A DNA stretch of 34,352 bases from Candidatus Zixiibacteriota bacterium. Lineage in GTDB: Bacteria; Zixibacteria; MSB-5A5; UBA10806; 4484-95. The position numbers were made by a program, and so were the translations under genes. Shown here in pieces: positions 23,561 to 30,363 of the stretch. The notes below the pieces were generated by a model. That model was not told the origin of the DNA and made no database searches. It saw only the letters and a list, made by a program, of their open reading frames with translations. Numbering within the stretch: the stretch's first letter is position 1; each line of letters opens with the position of its first letter. The stretch covers positions 1-34,352 of the forward strand of contig JAGGSN010000077.1 of assembly GCA_021159005.1 (NCBI GenBank). Direction: 5' to 3'.

Positions 23561-24652
23561 ATGGCAATTTTTATTGATAATAAAACCAAGGTGATTGTGC
23601 AGGGTATTACCGGCCGCGACGGTTCGTTTCATACCCGGCAGATGATAGATTACGGCACTAAAGTTGTTGGGGGCGTTACCCCCGGCAAGGGCGGCTCCGA
23701 GATTTTTGGCGTGCGCATTTTCGATACGATGACAGAAGCGGTTAAAAAAACAAAAGCCAACACATCCATGATATTAGTACCGCCGCCTTTTGCGGTTGAT
23801 GCTATTTATGAGGCGATTGAATCGGGCGTATCTCTTGTTGTCTGCATCACAGAGGGCGTGCCAACAATAGACATGACAGGCGTTTACAATTATGCCCGGA
23901 TGAAAGGCGTACGGCTAATGGGTCCGAATTGTCCCGGATTGATTTCCCCCGGCGCCTCGAAAGTCGGCATCCTGCCGGCTCATATTTTCAAGAAAGGCAA
24001 TATTGGCGTAGTTTCGCGCTCCGGCACCCTCACTTATGAAGTCGTCTATAATCTTACTCAAAAGGGTCTTGGCCAATCGACCACAATAGGTATTGGCGGC
24101 GACCCGATAATAGGCACCAATTTCATCGATTGCCTTGAGGCTTTCGAGAATGACCCCCAGACCAAAGGCATAGTGATGATTGGCGAGATAGGCGGCTCTG
24201 ATGAGGAGATGGCAGCTGAGTATATTAAGAAGAACGTTACCAAGCCGGTTGTCGGTTTCATAGCCGGACAAACTGCTCCTCCCGGCAAACGCATGGGGCA
24301 TGCCGGCGCTATTATCTCCGGTTCATCCGGTTTAGCCGCTGACAAAATCAAGGCTTTAAATGCTGTCGGCATACCAGTAGCGGAAATTCCCTCTCAAATC
24401 GCTGATTTAATGATAGAAAAACTTGCTGAATACAAAAAGAAGATGGCCAAGAAAAAAGCAGCTAAAAAAACCGCTAAAAAGGCTGTCAGGAAAACTGCGA
24501 AAAAGAAAACAGTAAAAAAAGCCGCCAAGAAAAAAACATCAGTAAAGAAAACAGCTAAGAAAAAGGTAGTTAAAAAAACTGCTAAGAAAAAAGTTATAAA
24601 GAAAAAAGCAGCTAAGAAAAAAGCGGTTAAGAAAACTGCCAAAAAAAGATAA
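23561..24652 (+). CDS. sucD: Succinyl-CoA synthetase alpha subunit with a histone-H1-like C-terminal tail
   Basis: Residues 1-290 are a complete SucD: CoA-binding Rossmann domain ([14 protein letters not shown]), [10 protein letters not shown], and the phosphorylated active-site H247 in [10 protein letters not shown]. Normal SucD ends near residue 290. Here residues ~292-363 (nt 24434-24649) add about 70 residues made almost only of Lys, Ala, Thr and Val in KKTAKK/KKKAAKK modules, with no acidic residue. This resembles the C-terminal tail of histone H1 and of bacterial H1-like proteins and should be disordered and bind polyanions (DNA, RNA or polyphosphate). The tail is in frame, ends in a normal stop and is followed 17 bases later by the ferredoxin gene. 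The aconitase large subunit carries a similar tail. Confidence 0.95.
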   Translation: MAIFIDNKTKVIVQGITGRDGSFHTRQMIDYGTKVVGGVTPGKGGSEIFGVRIFDTMTEAVKKTKANTSMILVPPPFAVDAIYEAIESGVSLVVCITEGVPTIDMTGVYNYARMKGVRLMGPNCPGLISPGASKVGILPAHIFKKGNIGVVSRSGTLTYEVVYNLTQKGLGQSTTIGIGGDPIIGTNFIDCLEAFENDPQTKGIVMIGEIGGSDEEMAAEYIKKNVTKPVVGFIAGQTAPPGKRMGHAGAIISGSSGLAADKIKALNAVGIPVAEIPSQIADLMIEKLAEYKKKMAKKKAAKKTAKKAVRKTAKKKTVKKAAKKKTSVKKTAKKKVVKKTAKKKVIKKKAAKKKAVKKTAKKR

Positions 24653-24669
24653 GGTGACAGATAACTAAA

Positions 24670-24900
24670 ATGGCTGAAAAAACAATAACAAAGAAGCGAT
24701 ACAAACAAAGACCCGACCCTATTGTTATTTATAAGAAATGGTGTAAGGCCTGCGGAATATGTATAGAACTTTGTCCACAAGATGTGTTTGACACGGATAG
24801 AGACGGGTATCCCATAATCGCGCGCGGTCTCGATTGTACACAGTGCGCAATATGCTGGATTCATTGCCCCGATTTTGCCATCACCTCTAACGAGAAATGA
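24670..24900 (+). CDS. Two-[4Fe-4S] ferredoxin subunit of 2-oxoglutarate oxidoreductase
   Basis: The 76-residue protein has two CxxCxxCxxxC motifs: C25, C28, C31, C35 and C56, C59, C62, C66. These bind two [4Fe-4S] clusters. It corresponds to the delta (KorD/PorD-like) subunit, passing electrons from KorAB to the ferredoxin pool. The first ~15 residues are basic. Its stop overlaps the korA start by ATGA, so the two are made together. The ribosome-binding site is poor, suggesting coupling to sucD upstream. Confidence 0.93.
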   Translation: MAEKTITKKRYKQRPDPIVIYKKWCKACGICIELCPQDVFDTDRDGYPIIARGLDCTQCAICWIHCPDFAITSNEK

Positions 24901-26048
24901 GTATGATTATGGATGATATTTCAGGCCCAAAACTTATTCAGGGTAATCAGGCATGCGCTCTTGGAGCTATTGCGGCTGGCTGCCGGTTCTTCGCCGGCTA
25001 TCCGATTACGCCATCAACCGAGGTTGCCGAGGTTATGGCTCTCGAACTGCCGAAATATAAGGGAAGGTTTATCCAAATGGAGGATGAAATCGCCTCGATA
25101 TCGGCGATTATCGGCGCTTCTATTGCCGGCACCAAATCATTGACCGCAACATCCGGTCCCGGGTTTTCACTTATGCAGGAGGGTATCGGATATGCCGCCA
25201 TGACGGAAGTTCCCTGTGTTATAGTTAATGCTATGCGCGGAGGTCCCTCAACCGGTTTGCCGACAAAGGTTTCCCAAGCTGATGTTATGCAGTCTAATTG
25301 GGGTTCGCATGGTGATTATTATCCAATAGTCCTTTGTCCGACAACAGTAAAAGATTGCTTTTTCATAATGATTAAGGCTTTTAATCTTGCCGAAAAATAC
25401 AGAACCCCGGTGATAGTATTATCCGATGAAGTAATCGGGCATATGAGGGAGATGATAGTTTTACCTGATCCATCCACTATTGAGAAAGTTGAGCGGGTAA
25501 GACCTAATGTTCCGCCCGAATGGTACAAGCATTTTCAAATCACTCCCGACTATACTTCTCCGATGGCAAGCTTTGGAGAGGGCTACAGATTCCACCTTAC
25601 CGGCTTAACTCATGACGAAGATGGATTGCCGACAGCCGATAACGAAAAAATTGAAGCAAAACTTGATAAGCTGAAAAAGAAAATCGAACGGCATGGGGAT
25701 GATATTATAGAGGTAAAGGAATTCAAGCTTGATGATGCCCGCGTGGTAATTATCGCTTATGGTTCGGTGGCTATGGCTGCCAAGCAGGCGGTTATGATTG
25801 CCCGTAAAAAACGTTTTAAGGCCGGATTATTTCAACCTGTAACACTTTGGCCATTCCCTGATGAAAAGCTGAAGCCAGTTCTTAGAAGAGCTGATTTGGT
25901 TGTTGTTGCCGAGCTAAATCAGGGACAGATTATTGGCGAGGTTAAAAGGAATTGCAGTGACCATACTAAGATAGTAGGGCTAAACAGGTATGATGGGGAA
26001 TTGATAACTCCCGAACAGATTATTCAAAGAATTAAAGAGGTACACTGA
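24897..26048 (+). CDS. korA: 2-oxoglutarate:ferredoxin oxidoreductase alpha subunit
   Basis: The 383-residue subunit carries the pyrimidine-binding thiamine-diphosphate domain and the transketolase-C-like domain. Marks are FAGYPITPSTEVAE (32-45), TATSGPGFSLMQEGIGYA (83-100) and RGGPSTGLPTKVSQ (114-127). Genes next to it give the 2-oxoglutarate assignment: with sucCD, icd and aconitase in one cluster, the substrate is most likely 2-oxoglutarate rather than pyruvate or branched-chain 2-oxo acids. The enzyme forms succinyl-CoA, CO2 and reduced ferredoxin, and can run in reverse in reductive TCA cycles. It overlaps the ferredoxin gene by four bases and ends two bases before korB. Confidence 0.94.
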   Translation: MSMIMDDISGPKLIQGNQACALGAIAAGCRFFAGYPITPSTEVAEVMALELPKYKGRFIQMEDEIASISAIIGASIAGTKSLTATSGPGFSLMQEGIGYAAMTEVPCVIVNAMRGGPSTGLPTKVSQADVMQSNWGSHGDYYPIVLCPTTVKDCFFIMIKAFNLAEKYRTPVIVLSDEVIGHMREMIVLPDPSTIEKVERVRPNVPPEWYKHFQITPDYTSPMASFGEGYRFHLTGLTHDEDGLPTADNEKIEAKLDKLKKKIERHGDDIIEVKEFKLDDARVVIIAYGSVAMAAKQAVMIARKKRFKAGLFQPVTLWPFPDEKLKPVLRRADLVVVAELNQGQIIGEVKRNCSDHTKIVGLNRYDGELITPEQIIQRIKEVH

Positions 26049-26050
26049 AA

Positions 26051-26920
26051 ATGCAAAAATCGAATGTTACTCATCAATATCTCAGGCAAAAAATGCAATT
26101 TCCTAATGTTTGGTGTCCCGGCTGCGGTATTGGCATTGTGCTTGGCGCATTTATCAGAGCTGTAGATCGGCTTGGTATTCCAAAAGATGACATGGTTTTA
26201 GTTTCCGGTATCGGCTGTACCGCGCGCATACCGGCGTATGTCGATTTTAATACGCTGCACACGACTCATGGCAGAGCAATTGCTTTTGCTACCGGTGTAA
26301 AGTTGGGTAATCCAAGATTGAAAGTGGTAATAATTTCAGGCGATGGCGACTTGCTGGCTATCGGCGGCAACCATTTTATTCACGCCTGCCGCCGCAATAT
26401 CGATATAACCGTTATTTTGGTAAACAATTATATTTATGGCATGACCGGCGGGCAATATTCACCGGCTACACCGCTTGGCAAAAAAGCCTCAACTGCGCCG
26501 TATTTAACTATTGAACCGCCTTTCGATATTTGCAATCTGGCTATAAGTTCGGGAGCATCGTATGTTGCCAGAAGCACTGTTTATCATGCTGCCCCGCTTT
26601 CCAATCTAATCGAAAAAGCGCTTGCCAAAAAAGGCTTCTCGGTGGTTGAGGCAATATCAAACTGTCAAACCCAGTATGGCCGGTTAAACAAAGAGGGAAC
26701 GGCTGTAAAAATGATATTAGACATGAAAGAACGTGCTGTTCCTATATCGAAAGCCAAGAAACTGACCCCTGAAGAAATGGAAGGGAAATATGCTATTGGT
26801 ACTTTGCACGACATTGAAAGACCCGGATATGTTGAGCAGTACCAGAAATTGATTGACAGATTTAATCCTCCCGAAATCAAACCTGTCGAGGATGATAATA
26901 ATAATAGCGAAAATAAATAG
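26051..26920 (+). CDS. korB: 2-oxoglutarate:ferredoxin oxidoreductase beta subunit
   Basis: The 289-residue subunit binds thiamine diphosphate and a [4Fe-4S] cluster. WCPGCGIG (C22, C25) and C56 in GIGCTARI are cluster ligands, with a later Cys in SNCQTQYGR probably the fourth. SGDGD (96-100) followed by NNYIYGMTGGQ (125-135) is the TPP pyrophosphate/Mg site. The YGMTGGQ.SPATP stretch is typical of KorB/PorB. The C-terminal ~20 residues are acidic and Asn-rich and probably disordered. GAGG precedes the start at a long spacing; coupling to korA is likely. Confidence 0.95.
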   Translation: MQKSNVTHQYLRQKMQFPNVWCPGCGIGIVLGAFIRAVDRLGIPKDDMVLVSGIGCTARIPAYVDFNTLHTTHGRAIAFATGVKLGNPRLKVVIISGDGDLLAIGGNHFIHACRRNIDITVILVNNYIYGMTGGQYSPATPLGKKASTAPYLTIEPPFDICNLAISSGASYVARSTVYHAAPLSNLIEKALAKKGFSVVEAISNCQTQYGRLNKEGTAVKMILDMKERAVPISKAKKLTPEEMEGKYAIGTLHDIERPGYVEQYQKLIDRFNPPEIKPVEDDNNNSENK

Positions 26921-26977
26921 GCGAAACAGCCCTAAGCAGCAGGATACATTTAACTGTAACATAAACATGGTGTAGTG

Positions 26978-27550
26978 ATGAAGAAAAAGAAAATCGAAGG
27001 TAGATTCGAAATGCGGCTTTCCGGCTCTGGCGGTCAGGGGTTAGTGCTTGCCGGAGTTATGATAGCAGAGGCAGTCGGCGTATATGAGGGCAAGAATGTT
27101 GCCCAAACGCAAAGTTATGGACCTGAAGCCCGCGGTGGAACTTCCCGGTCAGATCTGGTGATTTCCGATGATGAAATATATTATCCCAAAACATCAGAAT
27201 TGGATTTGCTTTTAGCATTAACACAGGAAGCGGCAGATAAATATTATACTCATCTAAACGATAAAGGAATAATTGTCGTTGATTCCGATATTGTCCGTCA
27301 GTTGCCGCCTTTTCCCAGAGTATACAGTATGCCGTTTACCCGCACCGCCAGAGAAGAAATCGGCACCGAGATAGTGGCTAATGTAATCTCGGCGGCTGCG
27401 TTAGTAGTAGTTTCCGGTATTTGCAAGCCCGAATCATTTTTAAATGCGGTATTAAATCGCGCCCCTAAGGGGACCGAATCGAAAAATGAAAAAGCCTGCA
27501 AGCTCGGCTTCGATATGGGGAAAAATGCCTTAAAAGGGAAAGTTAAATAG
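26978..27550 (+). CDS. korC: 2-oxoglutarate:ferredoxin oxidoreductase gamma subunit
   Basis: The 190-residue gamma domain is recognised by SGSGGQGLVLAGVMIAEA near the start and QSYGPEARGGTSRSDLVIS, both typical of the catalytic gamma domain of 2-oxoacid:ferredoxin oxidoreductases. It completes the four-part enzyme (alpha, beta, gamma, ferredoxin). The ATG at 26978 is preferred over the adjacent GTG at 26975; both have only a weak GGTG upstream. The stop codon abuts the ndk start codon. The basic N-terminal KKKK is unremarkable beside the long tails on SucD and aconitase. Confidence 0.94.
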   Translation: MKKKKIEGRFEMRLSGSGGQGLVLAGVMIAEAVGVYEGKNVAQTQSYGPEARGGTSRSDLVISDDEIYYPKTSELDLLLALTQEAADKYYTHLNDKGIIVVDSDIVRQLPPFPRVYSMPFTRTAREEIGTEIVANVISAAALVVVSGICKPESFLNAVLNRAPKGTESKNEKACKLGFDMGKNALKGKVK

Positions 27551-27952
27551 ATGGGACAGTCATTTTTAATGATTAAACCCGATGCGGTTGAACGAAACCT
27601 GATAGGCGAGATAATCTCCCGTTTGGAAAAAGCTCGATTTATTGTTGCCGCCCTCAAAATGGTTAAACTCGATTATGAATCGGCGCGCCGGTTTTATGCG
27701 GTTCATGAGGGCAAGCCGTTTTTGGATGAATTATGCAAATTTATGTCATCGGGGCCGGTTGTGCCAATGGTTTTAAAGTCAGAGGGCGACACGGTTGCCA
27801 AGGTTCGCGAGCTTATCGGCGCCACCAATCCTGAAAAAGCCGCCGCCGGAACAATCAGGCACGACTTGGCGGTAAGTTTGACAAAAAACTCTGTTCATGC
27901 GTCCGATTCACCCCAAAACGCTGAACAGGAAATTAGTTTTTTCTTTAGCTGA
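27551..27952 (+). CDS. ndk: Nucleoside diphosphate kinase
   Basis: The 133-residue enzyme transfers the gamma-phosphate between nucleoside di- and triphosphates through phospho-His H116 (NSVHASDSP). FLMIKPDAVERNLIGEI at the start is the family signature. The usual GTIRGD(F) motif reads GTIRHDL here, a replaced Gly near the nucleotide site that should be tolerated. Placement right after korC and one base into the LarA-family gene (TGATG) puts it in the TCA operon, where it can convert the GTP or ATP made by succinyl-CoA synthetase. Confidence 0.95.
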   Translation: MGQSFLMIKPDAVERNLIGEIISRLEKARFIVAALKMVKLDYESARRFYAVHEGKPFLDELCKFMSSGPVVPMVLKSEGDTVAKVRELIGATNPEKAAAGTIRHDLAVSLTKNSVHASDSPQNAEQEISFFFS

Positions 27953-29193
27953 TGGAAATCGAACTATCATTTGGCGGCAAAAATATCGGATTCGATACTA
28001 ATGATTATTGCCCGCCATCTAGTTATGCCGGCCGTTATGGCTGTAAATTTCCCGCGCCTTTATCTTTTGAGGAAATTAAAGATAAAATTCTAAAAGAACT
28101 TAGCCAATTTAAAGATAAATTTGATAATTCAAATATTCTAACGATTGTCAATGATAGCTATCGTCGAACACCAAACGGAGAATTGCTGTCTATTGTTTGG
28201 GATTTTGTTAAGGATGGAGATTTTATAATTGCCTCCGGCACGCATCGCCAGCCAAATGATGCTGACCTAAGGCAGATATTCGGCAACATACTGGATAAAG
28301 TAAAACCAAAGCTGTATTTCCATGATTGCTATGACCAATCATCCTTGGTTGATATTGGCAGGACTGAATCCGGGACGCCGGTTTTAATAAATATGAAGAT
28401 AATCGAGGCTGATTTGATTTTTGCCATAAATTCAATTGAACCTCATTTTTTTGCCGGTTTCACAGGCGGACGGAAATCAATAGTTCCCGGCTTAGCTGGG
28501 TTCGATACCGCTGCAACGAATCACAGGCTTGCCAAGCATGAAAAAGCAGAAGTCTTAAATCTCGAAACAAACCCGCTTCATCAAGACCTTGAGGAATGTA
28601 TAAAACTTATAGGCGACAAGCATATTTATGCTATCCAATGTATTACTAACCGCGAGAGCAGGATTGTTGATGTTTTCTGCGGTCAACTCCATGATGCGTT
28701 TAATCAGGCTTGTGCTTGTGCGTCAAAATATTATACAGTTGAAATACCTGAAAAATATGATATAGTTATTGCGAATTGCGAACCGCCTTTAGATATAAAT
28801 CTTTATCAATTGCAGAAAGCTCAGGAACATGGCGGCAGGATGGTTGCCGATGGCGGCGTGTTAATAGTTGTGGGAGCCTGCAAAGAGGGGGTTGGGTCGG
28901 AGTATTTCATGAATTTGGCTGAAAAATATCCTACGCCTGAAATCGCATTGGATAAAGGCATCACGGATGATTCTTTCGGGATACATAAACTTATAAAAAC
29001 AGCCCGTCAATTGAAAAAAAATAAAATCTATTATGTAACTACTCTTGACGAGGACGTAGTTAAAAGAGTATATTTTAAGTCTTTCAGTGATATTAAAGAG
29101 GCATTAAAAAGCGCTCTTAATGAAATCGGGAGAAATGTAAAAATAGCAGTGTTAGATGATGCAGGCTATACAGTACCTGTAATAAAACCTTAA
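27952..29193 (+). CDS. larA: LarA-family (DUF2088) nickel-pincer enzyme homologue
   Basis: The 413-residue protein matches LarA lactate racemase-type enzymes. Candidate active-site residues are H98 in SGTHRQP, H165 in EPHFFAGF and K175 in TGGRKSIVPG; H165 and K175 are ten apart, as are H174 and K184 of the Lactobacillus enzyme, where the Lys carries the nickel-pincer nucleotide. NDSYRRTP (67-74) corresponds to the substrate-binding NDxxRPTP. The substrate is not lactate by necessity: LarA homologues racemise or epimerise several 2-hydroxy acids, and the location between ndk and mdh suggests malate or another hydroxy acid. The cofactor-making genes larB, larC and larE are not in the window. 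It overlaps ndk by one base, so translation is coupled. Confidence 0.82.
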   Translation: MEIELSFGGKNIGFDTNDYCPPSSYAGRYGCKFPAPLSFEEIKDKILKELSQFKDKFDNSNILTIVNDSYRRTPNGELLSIVWDFVKDGDFIIASGTHRQPNDADLRQIFGNILDKVKPKLYFHDCYDQSSLVDIGRTESGTPVLINMKIIEADLIFAINSIEPHFFAGFTGGRKSIVPGLAGFDTAATNHRLAKHEKAEVLNLETNPLHQDLEECIKLIGDKHIYAIQCITNRESRIVDVFCGQLHDAFNQACACASKYYTVEIPEKYDIVIANCEPPLDINLYQLQKAQEHGGRMVADGGVLIVVGACKEGVGSEYFMNLAEKYPTPEIALDKGITDDSFGIHKLIKTARQLKKNKIYYVTTLDEDVVKRVYFKSFSDIKEALKSALNEIGRNVKIAVLDDAGYTVPVIKP

Positions 29194-29207
29194 AAAAGGA
29201 GTTAGAA

Positions 29208-30134
29208 GTGAGGAAAAAGGTCGCAATCATTGGCGCGGGACATGTTGGCGAAAGCTGTGCTATGTACTTAGCCGAAAAAAATATTTGCGATATCACAGTA
29301 ATTGATATCATTGAGGATATGCCTCAGGGTAAATGTCTTGATCTATCTCAAGCGGGTCCGATTGTTGGTTATGACGGCAAGATTGAGGGTTCTAATGATA
29401 TGGCCGCAATTGAAGGCGTGGATTTGATTGTCCATACCGCAGGATTGCCTCGTAAACCTGGTATGAGCCGCGAGGATTTACTTAACAAAAACGCCAACAT
29501 CATTGGCGGAATGGCAGAAGCCGCTAAAAAGCATGCTCCCAATGCTATGATACTGATGGTAGCTAACCCGCTGGATATTATGACATATCATGCCTGGAAA
29601 GTTTCCGGTTTCCCGACAAACAGAGTGTTTGGTCAGGCTGGTATTCTCGATTCGACGCGTTTCCGCACCTTCGTTGCCTGGGAACTTGGCGTTTCCATGA
29701 ATGACATTCAGGCTATGGTTTTAGGTGGTCATGGCGATACTATGGTGCCGGTTCCATCTTATACGACTGTCAGCGGAATTCCTATTACCGAACTGCTCTC
29801 GAAAGAGAAAATAGACGAGCTTGCTCAGAGAACCCGTGTCGGCGGAGGCGAAATTGTCAAGCTGCTTAAGACCGGTTCGGCTTACTATGCCCCGGCGGCG
29901 GCGACTGTTCAGATGGTTGACTCGATATTAAACGACCGCAAACGCGTTATGCCGTTATCGGCTTATGTTGATGGCCCTTATGGCATTAAAGGTCAATATA
30001 TCGGTGTTCCGGTAATATTGGGCGCTGGCGGTGTCGAGAAGATTTTCGAATTGAAGCTCAATGATGAAGACAAAAAAGCGCTGCAAGTCTCAGCTGAGAC
30101 ATATAAGGGAACACTGGGCGAACTCGGTTATTAA
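29208..30134 (+). CDS. mdh: NAD-type malate dehydrogenase
   Basis: The 308-residue protein belongs to the LDH-like (type 3) malate dehydrogenases. GAGHVG (10-15) is the dinucleotide loop and D33 after strand two favours NAD. R82 in LPRKPGMSR, at the position that separates MDH (Arg) from LDH (Gln), marks malate as the substrate; R88, R151 and H175 (GGHGDTM) complete the active site. It interconverts malate and oxaloacetate. The start is GTG with AAGGAG six bases upstream. It is the last gene before an intrinsic terminator and follows the LarA-family gene by 14 bases. Confidence 0.96.
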   Translation: MRKKVAIIGAGHVGESCAMYLAEKNICDITVIDIIEDMPQGKCLDLSQAGPIVGYDGKIEGSNDMAAIEGVDLIVHTAGLPRKPGMSREDLLNKNANIIGGMAEAAKKHAPNAMILMVANPLDIMTYHAWKVSGFPTNRVFGQAGILDSTRFRTFVAWELGVSMNDIQAMVLGGHGDTMVPVPSYTTVSGIPITELLSKEKIDELAQRTRVGGGEIVKLLKTGSAYYAPAAATVQMVDSILNDRKRVMPLSAYVDGPYGIKGQYIGVPVILGAGGVEKIFELKLNDEDKKALQVSAETYKGTLGELGY

Positions 30135-30168
30135 AATCGTATTGTAGAAATATTAATGAATTTTACTA

Positions 30169-30215
30169 CGCAGGGGTTTAATCTATTAAACTCCTGCGGG
30201 TTGCTATATTTTTTT
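30169..30215 (+). terminator. Intrinsic terminator after mdh
   Basis: A 13-bp stem with one G-T pair (30169-30181 with 30186-30198) and a four-base loop is followed by a seven-T run at 30209-30215. The ten-base gap between stem and T-run is longer than ideal, so termination may be partial. It separates the sucC-mdh genes from the aconitase-icd genes. Confidence 0.75.
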
Positions 30216-30363
30216 CTCTGGTTTAGTGGGTAGCATCCGCCTGCGGTGAATGCCGTGTATATAATAGTTCAAAATAGTTGTCTTTTTTCAGCAGTTTATG
30301 TTTTGAGGGCTATGCTTTCCGAAACAGCAAATTAATAAGCGAATAAAAAGTCATGGAGGCGAT

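Noticed and set aside
24394-24864. Minus-strand frame rich in Phe/Leu/Ala that looks like a membrane protein
   Set aside because: It is the complement of the Lys-rich SucD tail: AAA/AAG and GCT codons read backwards give Phe, Leu and Ser. No ribosome-binding site or family match.
30260-30265. TATAAT before the aconitase gene as a promoter
   Set aside because: The -35 position falls in a decayed repeat with no resemblance to the consensus, so a promoter is not claimed although one is expected after the terminator.
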